This document shows positions 1-6,901 of a DNA stretch of 12,851 bases, in pieces; within the stretch, counting starts at the first letter, position 1, and every line of letters starts with the position of its first letter. Made by a program: the position numbers and the translations under genes. Where the stretch lies: positions 1 to 12,851 of the forward strand of contig JBAZQV010000025.1 of assembly GCA_041645025.1 (NCBI GenBank), given 5' to 3'. Under the pieces are notes generated by a model. The model was not told the origin of the DNA. It ran no database searches and was given only the letters and a program-made list of their open reading frames with translations. This DNA comes from GW2011-AR5 sp041645025. Lineage in GTDB: Archaea > Aenigmatarchaeota > Aenigmatarchaeia > GW2011-AR5.

Positions 1-1
1 A

Positions 2-1141
2 AATGCTACAACAGGCCTTTTCGGTTATACTGTGAACCTATGCAATACAACCGCTAATTGTTATGGGATGGCGTGTTTTACCGACTATGACGGCACAGGA
101 ACTGCTGGCAGCGCCGGTTGGTGCAATATGAGTACCACCAGCTGCTACCACGACAACGGCGCATACGCCACCACAACAAGCATATGTTATACAAATACAA
201 CCTACTATACTTGCAGTTCCGGCAACTGGTCTTCTCTTAGTACCTGCAGCTCAGGCCAGACCTGTGCATCCGTAGGGAGTGCCGGCAGTTGCGCTACGCC
301 TTCTACAACAACATCAAGCACATCAGGTAGCTCCTATAACCTGACCCAGCTCGCAGCTCAGCGGGTCGGATCTATAATTTTTACGTCACGTCCAATAGAT
401 TTCAGCATGATTCAAGGAAATTCTGAAACAAAATATGCACTCATAAAAAACAACGGAAATGTAACGCTGTATAACCTTACGCTTTCCGTGTCAGGCTTGT
501 CATGGTATTCAGTCGATCCGGCAAAAATAGACCGTAGCATAGTTAATAATGAAACAACATTTATGATAGTGTTTTCAGCGCCAGCCGACGCGGAAATAAA
601 GACGTACCCCGTAACTATTAGTGTATCCTCAAACAACGCCTCTGCAAGCGCTGTGTTCAATATAAATTTGAATCCTAGCAACACTACAATCCAGGAAAAA
701 ATTTTTCCGGATTATGCTAACTACATGTCAATGCTGGAAGACATAGAAACCACTATGAAGGACAAGGAAAGTCAGGGCGCCAATATTCAGGAAATGCAGG
801 CCCTGCTCCTTAATGCAAAAAGCAAATTGACGCAGGCAAATCGTTCTATAGAATCCAAAGACTACGCATCTGCAACGAATTTTCTGGCCGATGCCAAGGG
901 ACTTCTGGATGAAGCTGCCCTGAAAATTAATACGATAACAGTCCCGCTGCCACAGCAACAAACAAAAATAGACATCATGCTAATAGTAATCATCGCCTCG
1001 ATAGCAGTCATTGTCGGAGTGTTCGTGTATCTTCTGCTCCCACCAAAGGACCAGCAACAAAAGAGCTGGCTTCCGGATGAAAAGAAAAAGAAAAAATTCT
1101 TTGACAGGTTTAAGAAAAAAGATAATAAATTAAAATGGTAA
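2..1141 (+). CDS. C-terminally anchored, Cys/Thr-rich surface protein (5' partial)
   Basis: The reading frame is open to the left edge of the window, so the N-terminus and any signal peptide are missing; the GTG at 32 is probably internal. The visible part starts with about 80 residues rich in Cys, Thr, Ser, Gly and Asn, with many N-x-S/T sequons, which suggests a disulfide-bonded and possibly glycosylated extracellular region. A Thr/Ser linker follows, then a beta-rich stretch resembling NEW3/CARDB-type Ig-like domains (ends in a typical alternating pattern around positions 380-670). Next comes a helical, probably coiled-coil stalk (about 715-930), one hydrophobic membrane helix (about 970-1040), and a strongly basic tail with KKKKK and KKK runs. 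The order fits a surface protein held by a C-terminal membrane anchor with the basic tail in the cytoplasm. The exact family is not recognised. Its stop overlaps the next start by 7 nt, so the two are probably co-expressed. Confidence 0.75.
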   Translation, partial: NATTGLFGYTVNLCNTTANCYGMACFTDYDGTGTAGSAGWCNMSTTSCYHDNGAYATTTSICYTNTTYYTCSSGNWSSLSTCSSGQTCASVGSAGSCATPSTTTSSTSGSSYNLTQLAAQRVGSIIFTSRPIDFSMIQGNSETKYALIKNNGNVTLYNLTLSVSGLSWYSVDPAKIDRSIVNNETTFMIVFSAPADAEIKTYPVTISVSSNNASASAVFNINLNPSNTTIQEKIFPDYANYMSMLEDIETTMKDKESQGANIQEMQALLLNAKSKLTQANRSIESKDYASATNFLADAKGLLDEAALKINTITVPLPQQQTKIDIMLIVIIASIAVIVGVFVYLLLPPKDQQQKSWLPDEKKKKKFFDRFKKKDNKLKW

Positions 1142-1959
1142 CTATGCAAAACAAATTAAGTTCCCGAGACAAAGCAGTGATAATCGGAACATTCACGTCT
1201 TTTCTCGTGTCGTTCCTTGTACTACGACTTAGCAGCTTTTCAGCTTCAACCATGGTAAATTCCCAGAACTACATTGTCAAGACAATGATTCTAAGCACTA
1301 CGGGTATGACAACCCTTGATGCGCTTTCTACGGCCCTGAAACCTTTTACCTACGTGTTTATCAGCCTGATATTTTTTGTCCTGGCCATTTCCCTTATGAG
1401 TTTTTACGGCTACAAAAACGACAATAAAAAAGTAGGCGTGCTAGCCGGATTGCTGTCAGCGGCCTGCGCAGTTATAATATTTGAAACGCTATGGGGTGCA
1501 TTTCTTGCGATTGCTGTTTTTTTATGTTGCTATTACTCACCACAGTTTTCCAACACTTATGCAAAGGAATTGAAACGCTGGGTGTTTTTCAGGACAGGGT
1601 CTAATACAGCCGGAAAAGTAATGTTCATGGCTAACATAGTGATTTCACTCGGGCTTTTTTTCTCGGTTTTGCAAAGTCAGGCAGCTTACGAAGTAGCGTT
1701 TCGCCATGATTTGACCGATTCCATGAAATCTATTGTTCTATCAACACCAGGTGCTTCTCTTTTGCCACAGGATACACTTAATCAGAAAATAGATACTGCC
1801 ATATCTTCATCAACCCTTTTCCAGTCGTATATAAGATGGCTGCCTGTTATGACTGCCTTCGGTGCCTGGGTGGTCCTGGAATTTCTAAGAAACGTGGTAC
1901 TTGCAAATCTCTCCGGTGTGTTTACATTTATCTTGCTGAAAAAATCAGAGAAGAAATAA
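1135..1959 (+). CDS. polytopic membrane protein of unknown function
   Basis: 274 residues with about six or seven hydrophobic segments: near residues 15-35, 68-92, 98-135 (long enough for two helices), 160-180 and 232-265 (again two). A polar loop of about 50 residues between the fifth and sixth segments is rich in Ser and Thr. The start used is the ATG at 1135, overlapping the anchored surface protein gene by 7 nt; the ATG at 1144 (MQNKLSS) is an equally good alternative. No catalytic or transport motif is visible and I do not recognise the family. Overlap with the surface-protein gene suggests a shared transcript and perhaps a joint role at the cell envelope, which is inference. A TATA box for the following gene lies just after its stop, so the transcript may end here. 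Confidence 0.7.
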   Translation: MVTMQNKLSSRDKAVIIGTFTSFLVSFLVLRLSSFSASTMVNSQNYIVKTMILSTTGMTTLDALSTALKPFTYVFISLIFFVLAISLMSFYGYKNDNKKVGVLAGLLSAACAVIIFETLWGAFLAIAVFLCCYYSPQFSNTYAKELKRWVFFRTGSNTAGKVMFMANIVISLGLFFSVLQSQAAYEVAFRHDLTDSMKSIVLSTPGASLLPQDTLNQKIDTAISSSTLFQSYIRWLPVMTAFGAWVVLEFLRNVVLANLSGVFTFILLKKSEKK

Positions 1960-1965
1960 TAATTC

Positions 1966-1975
1966 ATATTTAAAG
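1966..1975 (+). promoter_or_regulatory. TATA box for the HTH regulator gene
   Basis: ATATTTAAAG lies about 26 nt upstream of the ATG at 1997. This is the usual archaeal TATA-to-start distance, so transcription would begin at or next to the start codon and the mRNA would be leaderless. No ribosome-binding site is visible upstream of 1997. Confidence 0.55.
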
Positions 1976-1996
1976 TCTATCTGTAATCAAAAAAAT

Positions 1997-2347
1997 ATGA
2001 AAACAGTTTGCGAAATCGTTGCGCAGGACATTTTACCCATTCTAAGAGCAGCAATTGCAAAGGAACTTATAAACAGCTATAATCTAAACCAGAGCGAAGC
2101 TGCAAAGCTGCTGGATGTAAGCCAGCCTGCAGTTTCGCAGTATCTTAGGCAACTAAGGGGAAAAAATAATCTTATTGAAAACAAGGCTGTGTTAACTGAA
2201 ATAAAAGATATTTCTAACAAGCTTTATCTCAAGCAGATAGACCAGTCGCAGCTTGCGACTAATATGTGCATGATATCAAAAATAATACTTGAAGACGGAA
2301 AGAACGGAAGCTTTCACAAAATAGCTGATTGTGCGGCTTGCAAGTAG
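1997..2347 (+). CDS. small archaeal HTH transcriptional regulator (COG2522-like)
   Basis: 116 residues. Residues about 28-55 form a helix-turn-helix: NLNQSEAAKLLDVSQPAVSQ matches the 'S-Q-x-E-A-A-x-L-L-x-V-S-Q-P-A-V-S-Q-Y' pattern of XRE-like archaeal regulators grouped under COG2522. The N-terminus (CEIV..DILPILRA.IAKEL) also fits that group. Relatives usually end with two Cys pairs, presumably binding metal or an Fe-S cluster. Here the final pair is intact (C112, C115), but the first reads C91-x-x-S94, so one ligand appears replaced. Cys5 is another possible ligand. The gene stands alone with its own TATA box and is probably leaderless. Its target is unknown; regulation of a neighbour is possible but not shown by the sequence. 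Confidence 0.8.
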   Translation: MKTVCEIVAQDILPILRAAIAKELINSYNLNQSEAAKLLDVSQPAVSQYLRQLRGKNNLIENKAVLTEIKDISNKLYLKQIDQSQLATNMCMISKIILEDGKNGSFHKIADCAACK

Positions 2348-2450
2348 GTAGAAGTAAATACTAGCTATAGATAAATAAAATTTCCAGGGACCTCAGAGCA
2401 GCAGCAACCTGACGTAATCCATTAGTGAGCAATAATCAACAGATTTTTAC

Positions 2451-3080
2451 TTATACTTTAATTATTTCCATTTTTCCAATATGCGTCTTTTTTAATGTGA
2501 CTAAATCGTGGCTCTCCAGTATTTTCGCCCATTCCTCTATCTGGATTTGATGAACATTAAGTTTTCTAGCAGCCTCGTCGGATCTTATCTTCCCGGCTTT
2601 ACTGACAATCTCAAAAAAATTATCTATGGATTTCCCGTAGTTTGGTTTAGGAGCATCAGATATGTGATCTTTTAATTCCTTCGCAGTTACTGACGGGTCT
2701 TTTACTTCCACTTTTTTAGGACGTTTTTTTCCAGGTTCCTGAATTTCTACAAAACCTTCTTTTGCAATAAGCTGCACGAAATCTACATTCTCCCTTATTT
2801 TGTTTGTCGCTGGTCTTATCAGCCTTTCATTTATCTCTGTCGCCAGATCCGGAACCGGAACCCGCTTCAGCATCTTTTTGTGTCTTTCAACAAGGAAATC
2901 CCGTTCACTCCTCAGTTGTGTATTTTCACTCTGCAACCGAAGTATTATTTCCCTCAGGGTTACCACAGTCTGGTTCATTTTGTTTATGTTTACGTCCATA
3001 CGTTTTTCCATTTCATTTATTTTTCTCTCAAGATGTTCTACTTTTTCATCCTTTGTGGGAAATATCATATTATTCACCAT
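2451..3080 (-). CDS. coiled-coil protein with C-terminal winged-helix domain
   Basis: 209 residues. Residues about 8-65 are charged heptads (EHLERKINEMEKRMD... LREIILRLQSENTQLRSERD) predicted to form a coiled coil. A linker of about 80 residues contains a basic patch (KKRPKKVEVK). Residues about 150-209 look like a winged helix: IDNFFEIVSKAGKIRSDEAA followed by an 'EEWAKILESHDLV' recognition-helix region and a short beta wing to the end. This last module recurs in archaeal proteins of unknown function; both DNA-binding and structural or cell-division-associated (CdvA/ESCRT-like) roles are possible, and I cannot choose. ATG at 3080 is used; an ATG four codons in (MIFPTKDE) is also possible. 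The gene diverges from the AMP-salvage operon across a 200-nt regulatory region. Confidence 0.75.
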   Translation of the reverse strand: MVNNMIFPTKDEKVEHLERKINEMEKRMDVNINKMNQTVVTLREIILRLQSENTQLRSERDFLVERHKKMLKRVPVPDLATEINERLIRPATNKIRENVDFVQLIAKEGFVEIQEPGKKRPKKVEVKDPSVTAKELKDHISDAPKPNYGKSIDNFFEIVSKAGKIRSDEAARKLNVHQIQIEEWAKILESHDLVTLKKTHIGKMEIIKV

Positions 3081-3111
3081 ACGGCTGCTGTAGAGCTATA
3101 ATTATGAAATG

Positions 3112-3119
3112 CTTTTAAA
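3112..3119 (-). promoter_or_regulatory. TATA-like box for the coiled-coil/winged-helix gene
   Basis: Read on the minus strand the bases are TTTAAAAG, about 35 nt upstream of the ATG at 3080. This would give a short 5' leader of around 8-10 nt. No clear ribosome-binding site is present in that leader. Confidence 0.4.
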
Positions 3120-3160
3120 CCACTTTCTACAGGCTTTTTCCGCACACACGGATGTTTAAT

Positions 3161-3202
3161 GCGAGCCAAATAACGAACTGTGATATTATAAATTTGGTTC
3201 GC
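3161..3202. repeat. inverted repeat, 11-nt arms, upstream of e2b2
   Basis: Left arm GCGAGCCAAAT at 3161-3171 and right arm ATTTGGTTCGC at 3192-3202 pair over 11 positions, with a single G.T wobble and a 20-nt A/T-rich loop. It lies in the divergent promoter region, directly before a second inverted repeat (3204-3254). It may be an operator half of a larger regulatory site or an RNA hairpin; the sequence alone does not decide. Confidence 0.5.
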
Positions 3203-3203
3203 T

Positions 3204-3254
3204 TAAAGCGTTCCAAGAAACGAATCGGTATAAAGTATACATTGGAACGCTTTA
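3204..3254. repeat. perfect 13-bp inverted repeat overlapping the e2b2 TATA box
   Basis: TAAAGCGTTCCAA at 3204-3216 and TTGGAACGCTTTA at 3242-3254 are exact reverse complements separated by 25 nt. The right arm runs into the TATA element of the ribose-1,5-bisphosphate isomerase gene, so a dimeric protein bound here would be expected to block TBP/TFB access. The loop contains the palindrome GTATAC (3235-3240), and the left arm starts inside the smaller palindrome CGCTTAAAGCG (3200-3210). Most likely an operator; an attenuating hairpin is unlikely if the transcript starts near 3281. Confidence 0.65.
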
Positions 3255-3258
3255 TATT
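3250..3258 (+). promoter_or_regulatory. TATA box for the AMP-salvage operon
   Basis: CTTTATATT is centred about 27 nt upstream of the ATG at 3281, implying a leaderless first gene. It overlaps the right arm of the 13-bp inverted repeat. No other promoter-like element is visible before 4072, so this probably drives the overlapping e2b2-deoA-zinc-ribbon genes. Confidence 0.55.
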
Positions 3259-3280
3259 TCATCGACACAAATAGAATAGT

Positions 3281-4075
3281 ATGGGCTTTGCATCACGTTT
3301 GAAGACGATGAAAATACAGAGCGCAACGAACATTGCGATATCGTCTATGAAACATCTGAAAGTGTTCTCGGTAAAAAATGGTTTCGGAAATAAATTCGAA
3401 GCAGAATGCACAAAACTTACAGCAGCAAGACCGACTGCTGTTATCCTGCACAATGCCATAGAGCGGATAAAAAAAGAGAAAAGCAGAAAAAATATAGACC
3501 GCATAATAAATGACCTCGCGGAAGCAAAGGAAAAGGCCGCAGAGAACGCTGCAAAAATTTTCTCTAAGAGAAAGGTCGTTCTCACTCACTGTCACTCCAC
3601 TTCCGTTATAGCAGCTCTTGTAAAAAACAAATCAAACGTAAAGGAAGTTATAGTTACTGAAACCCGGCCGCGGGACCAGGGTGTCATAACAGCCAAGGAG
3701 CTTTTGGCCAAGAAAATAAAGGTGTCATTTATAGTTGATTCGGCCATAAGCGACTTCATAGGAAAGTGTGATATGGTGTTGGTGGGTGCCGACGCCCTTA
3801 GAAAAGAAGGGCTCATAAATAAAGTTGGCACACACCCGCTCGCTGTCGTGGCAAAAGAAAACCGGAAGCCGTTTTATGTTGTCACATCGACTTTTTCCAT
3901 AGACAAGAGGAAAAGGATTCTTATGGAAGAGAGACCAGTTTCGGAGATGGCACACAAAAATCTAAAAGGAGCAAAAATCTATAATCCGGCCTTTGATCTC
4001 ACGCCGTGGAAATACGTAACAGGCGTTATAACAGAGCGCGGCATTTCAAAAAATCCAAGGAAGCTGATAAAATGA
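3281..4075 (+). CDS. e2b2: ribose-1,5-bisphosphate isomerase (eIF2B-alpha-like family)
   Basis: 264 residues of the eIF2B/MtnA/R15P-isomerase fold. The enzyme converts ribose-1,5-bisphosphate to ribulose-1,5-bisphosphate in archaeal AMP salvage. Diagnostic motifs: RPTAV (50-54), LTHCHS with the catalytic Cys at 104, VTETRP (125-130) for substrate binding, VGADAL with the catalytic Asp at 171, INKVGT (179-184) and the C-terminal NPAFDLTP plus ITERG. It is shorter than characterised Thermococcus enzymes (about 320 residues), lacking part of the N-terminal helical region and the extreme C-terminal tail, but no active-site motif is lost. The 4-nt ATGA overlap with AMP phosphorylase makes R15P isomerase more likely than a translation-factor-like paralogue. 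ATG at 3281 fits the TATA spacing. The operator-like inverted repeat upstream suggests regulation. Confidence 0.88.
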   Translation: MGFASRLKTMKIQSATNIAISSMKHLKVFSVKNGFGNKFEAECTKLTAARPTAVILHNAIERIKKEKSRKNIDRIINDLAEAKEKAAENAAKIFSKRKVVLTHCHSTSVIAALVKNKSNVKEVIVTETRPRDQGVITAKELLAKKIKVSFIVDSAISDFIGKCDMVLVGADALRKEGLINKVGTHPLAVVAKENRKPFYVVTSTFSIDKRKRILMEERPVSEMAHKNLKGAKIYNPAFDLTPWKYVTGVITERGISKNPRKLIK

Positions 4076-5568
4076 AGATGAAAATAAAGATTATGAATTT
4101 GGACGCAGGCGGAAAATCCATAGGAATAATAAATCAGAAGGACGCTATGGCACTTGGTGTTCACCCGCTGGATAGAATAGTAATACAAAAAGGAAAACGA
4201 AAGGCTACCGTAACTGTTGATACAGCAAAAAGCTTTGTCAAACAGGGCACCATTGTTGTTTACAATGAAGTAAAAGCTTTAATGAATCTAAAGAGCGGCG
4301 ATACGGTAGATGCCGAGCCAAGGAAAACACTCCTAAGCAAATCATACATAAGAAAAAAGACTGATGGTCAGGAACTGAACTACAAGGAATTAAGGGAAAT
4401 AGTGGACGATGCAATAGCAAGGAACCTGAATGATCTGGAAATGGCGTCCTTTGTAACCGCATTGCACATACACGGCCTTACCCTGAACGAGAGCCTGAAC
4501 ATGTCAAAGGCTATGATAGCGACCGGAAAAAAAGTAAAATTTGCAGGTACCGTAGTTGATAAACATTCTATTGGTGGCGTGCCAGGAGACAAGACATCCA
4601 TTCTTGTGGTTCCAATAGTTGCCGCAGCCGGCCTCACAATACCAAAAACCTCTTCCCGTTCAATAACATCACCCGCAGGAACAGCCGACAGGATGGAAGT
4701 GTTGGCACCGGTTGAGTTTGATACTGACGAAATAAAAAGAATCGTCAAAAAAACCAAGGGATGTCTGGTATGGGGAGGCGCCGTCGATCTGGCACCGGCC
4801 GATGACCTTTTCATAAGAATAGAGCACCCGCTTGGTCTTGACCCTTTGCTTCTTCCATCAGTAATGAGCAAGAAAAAATCCGTCGGCTGCAGGTATCTGG
4901 TTATTGACATTCCCACAGGATCTGGCGCAAAAATGGAGAAGAAGGAAGACGCGGAAAAAGTTGCGGCAAGTTTCAAAGCCCTCGGAAAAAAGCTCGGCAT
5001 AAAAGTTGAATGCGCAGTCACACGGGGAGACCAGCCCGTTGGTTATGCCATTGGACCCGCACTTGAGGCAAGGGAGGCACTGGAAATAATTATGGGACTT
5101 TCAAAGAGCGATGTTCTTGACAAGGCAACCTCCATAGCAGGCCTGTTGCTGGGTATGGTTAACAAGGGAAACAAAAAAACCGCCGAAAACTTTATCAAAA
5201 ACGGAAAAGCCGAAAAAAAGTTGCGCGAGATTATAAAAGCCCAGGGCGGAGACCCTGATATAAAACCAGAAAATATACGCGTAGGGCCATACAAATTCGC
5301 TATAAAATCAAATGTCAGCGGCGTTATTGCAGGGATAAATAACGTCGCTATTGTGGACATATGCAGTTCTGCAGGAACACCCCAGGACAGAGGTGCAGGA
5401 ATCCTGCTGAACAAAAAGATAAACGACACGGTAAAAAAAGGAGAAACCCTGTTCACCATCTATTCGGAAAAACCACAGAAGCTGAAATCAGCGGCAAAGA
5501 CAGCAAAATCTTATGAAATATACAATATACTTTCTGGAAAAAGAAAAATGCTGGTTGAAAAGTTATGA
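4072..5568 (+). CDS. deoA: AMP phosphorylase
   Basis: 498 residues, near the usual size of about 500. The enzyme phosphorolyses AMP (and CMP/UMP) to base plus ribose-1,5-bisphosphate, feeding the isomerase encoded just upstream. The archaeal N-terminal domain (MKIKIMNLDAGGKSIGI... LGVHPLDR) is present. It is followed by the nucleoside-phosphorylase core: KHSIGGVPGDKTS (164-176), SSRSITSPAGTADRMEVLAP (194-213), the WGGAVDLAPADD segment (234-245) carrying the likely catalytic Asp, and SVMSKKKSVG. The C-terminal barrel-sandwich domain has the DRGAGI..NKKINDTV.KGE pattern. The ATG at 4072 overlaps the isomerase stop (ATGA), implying translational coupling; an ATG at 4078 is a possible alternative and the longer frame from 4006 would duplicate isomerase sequence. 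RuBisCO, which would complete the route, is not in the window. Confidence 0.93.
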   Translation: MKMKIKIMNLDAGGKSIGIINQKDAMALGVHPLDRIVIQKGKRKATVTVDTAKSFVKQGTIVVYNEVKALMNLKSGDTVDAEPRKTLLSKSYIRKKTDGQELNYKELREIVDDAIARNLNDLEMASFVTALHIHGLTLNESLNMSKAMIATGKKVKFAGTVVDKHSIGGVPGDKTSILVVPIVAAAGLTIPKTSSRSITSPAGTADRMEVLAPVEFDTDEIKRIVKKTKGCLVWGGAVDLAPADDLFIRIEHPLGLDPLLLPSVMSKKKSVGCRYLVIDIPTGSGAKMEKKEDAEKVAASFKALGKKLGIKVECAVTRGDQPVGYAIGPALEAREALEIIMGLSKSDVLDKATSIAGLLLGMVNKGNKKTAENFIKNGKAEKKLREIIKAQGGDPDIKPENIRVGPYKFAIKSNVSGVIAGINNVAIVDICSSAGTPQDRGAGILLNKKINDTVKKGETLFTIYSEKPQKLKSAAKTAKSYEIYNILSGKRKMLVEKL

Positions 5569-5714
5569 AGTCGTTAAAAATATGCCCCTCATGCAAGAAA
5601 CCACACATAGAACTATTCATAGGTGGACAGACAGGCAATTACAAATGTCGGTGCGGGTATATAGGACCGATAGTGCTGGAAGTTAGAAAAATTGAGAGTA
5701 AAAAGAAAAGATAA
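5565..5714 (+). CDS. 49-residue zinc-ribbon protein
   Basis: A very small gene whose ATG overlaps the deoA stop codon (ATGA, 5565-5568), so it is almost certainly translated in the same operon. The product has CPSC at residues 7-10, then CRCGYIGP with Cys at 28 and 30, a zinc-ribbon-like arrangement with an unusual C-x-C second knuckle, followed by a beta strand (VLEVRK) and a basic tail (KKKR). Such single ribbons resemble archaeal proteins of unknown function and the N-terminal ribbons of translation or transcription factors. No function can be assigned. Position between AMP phosphorylase and phosphoglycerate mutase may be incidental or may indicate a regulator or partner of the pathway. 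Confidence 0.75.
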   Translation: MKSLKICPSCKKPHIELFIGGQTGNYKCRCGYIGPIVLEVRKIESKKKR

Positions 5715-5740
5715 AAATTGAAATATGTAGCTAAGTGCTA

Positions 5741-5746
5741 GGTGAT
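5741..5746 (+). promoter_or_regulatory. ribosome-binding site for apgM
   Basis: GGTGAT lies 5 nt before the ATG at 5752 and matches the archaeal 16S 3' end (complement of AUCACC). It fixes the apgM start. A similar GTGAT precedes the start at 6902 and GGTGAT precedes 10657. Confidence 0.65.
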
Positions 5747-5751
5747 TAGGT

Positions 5752-6897
5752 ATGAAAAAAACTCTTCTTGTAATCCTTGACGGCGCGGCTGACGAAGGGC
5801 AAAGTGCATTTGCCGCGGCGAAAAAACCCTATCTGGACATGCTGGCATCTAACAGCACCTGCGGATTATGGTCGGGACCTCACGCGCCCCACTACAATCC
5901 AAGGAGCATGTCCAGTGTTGCGACGCTGGAGATATTAGGATATTCCTATCATGACGAGCCGGGACGCGGCTATCTCGAAGCGCTTGGTATGGACCTAAAG
6001 CCAGGCAGTTCACTTTGTGTAAGGGGAAATTTTGCCTCGGTCGACAAAAATATGAACTTTATTGACAGGCGCGCTGGTCGCGATGAGCATGGACTTGACA
6101 CGCTGGTCAGGGACATCAACAGAAAAATTAAAAAGGTGAAGGGTGTAAAAATAAAAGTTCACCGGCTTGTTGGCCATCGCGTGGTGATTATGCTAACAGG
6201 TTCCGGCCTTGACAAACACGTGACAGACAGTGATTACGGCAAAAAGACACGCCCGATAAGACCGCTTGACCACAGAGCAAGAAAAACAGCTGACATACTT
6301 AATGAGTTTGCAAAGGACGTCTACGAAATACTTTCAAATCACCCCGTAAACAAAAAGCGGAAGGTACCTGCCAATTATATAATTTTACGTGGTGTTGGTT
6401 CCCGCCAGAAAGTAAGGAATTTCAATAAGAAATACGGCGTGAAAGCCTGCTCTATAAGCGGCGTGAACATAATACGCGGCACCTCCAGGTATCTTGGAAT
6501 AAGCATTATTGATATGCCACTAAGCCAGCTGGAAAATGACCTTCATCTGCGTGCAAGAAAGGCCATAGATGCATTGGATAGATATAATTTTGTGATACTT
6601 CATATAAACGGCGCTGACACATATGCCCATGATAAAAATTTTGCTGCTAAGGTAAAGTTCCTGGAGAAGGTGGATGCCGAAGTCTTTTCCCATATAACAA
6701 AGCTGCGCTCAATAAACATAGCTGTTATAAGTGATCATATTACAAATTCAAAGACTGGTGAGCATATTTTCGGTCCTGTGCCTTTTCTTATTTACTCGCC
6801 AGAGGAAGATACAGAAGAAGAATACAAGTTTGATGAAAAAAACTGTCAGGGAAGCTTTGTGTCAGATAATCCAATGAAAAAAATTCTGAGTGTGTGA
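5752..6897 (+). CDS. apgM: 2,3-bisphosphoglycerate-independent phosphoglycerate mutase, archaeal type
   Basis: 381 residues, slightly short for the archaeal family (about 400). It interconverts 3- and 2-phosphoglycerate in glycolysis/gluconeogenesis and would accept the 3-phosphoglycerate produced by RuBisCO from the upstream pathway. It belongs to the alkaline-phosphatase superfamily. Visible metal ligands: D10 in VILDGAAD, D289 and H293 in GADTYAHD, D328-H329 in VISDHIT and H338 in TGEH. Ser54 in NPRSMSSVATLEILGY aligns with the phosphorylated catalytic Ser, although the usual Gly-Ser-Asp context reads Met-Ser-Ser here. Further family motifs: GRGYLEALGM, RGNFASVD, DRRAGR, LRGVG and GPVPFLIY. 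A GGTGAT ribosome-binding site precedes the ATG by 5 nt. It ends 4 nt before the nuclease-like gene. Confidence 0.9.
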   Translation: MKKTLLVILDGAADEGQSAFAAAKKPYLDMLASNSTCGLWSGPHAPHYNPRSMSSVATLEILGYSYHDEPGRGYLEALGMDLKPGSSLCVRGNFASVDKNMNFIDRRAGRDEHGLDTLVRDINRKIKKVKGVKIKVHRLVGHRVVIMLTGSGLDKHVTDSDYGKKTRPIRPLDHRARKTADILNEFAKDVYEILSNHPVNKKRKVPANYIILRGVGSRQKVRNFNKKYGVKACSISGVNIIRGTSRYLGISIIDMPLSQLENDLHLRARKAIDALDRYNFVILHINGADTYAHDKNFAAKVKFLEKVDAEVFSHITKLRSINIAVISDHITNSKTGEHIFGPVPFLIYSPEEDTEEEYKFDEKNCQGSFVSDNPMKKILSV

Positions 6898-6901
6898 TCG
6901 A

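Noticed and set aside
2348..2450. C/D box small RNA on the minus strand
   Set aside because: A CTGA and a partial C-box-like TGATTA are present but the C box deviates, and no C'/D' pair is convincing.
2800..3118. Overlapping plus-strand frames opposite the coiled-coil gene
   Set aside because: They are antisense shadows; the minus-strand product has clear coiled-coil and winged-helix structure.
3204..3254. Intrinsic terminator
   Set aside because: It lies in a divergent promoter region with no upstream transcript ending there, and has no T-run after the second arm.
4006..4071. N-terminal extension of AMP phosphorylase starting at 4006
   Set aside because: The family starts at the MKIKI.N.D.GG strand; the extra residues are the isomerase coding sequence read in another frame.
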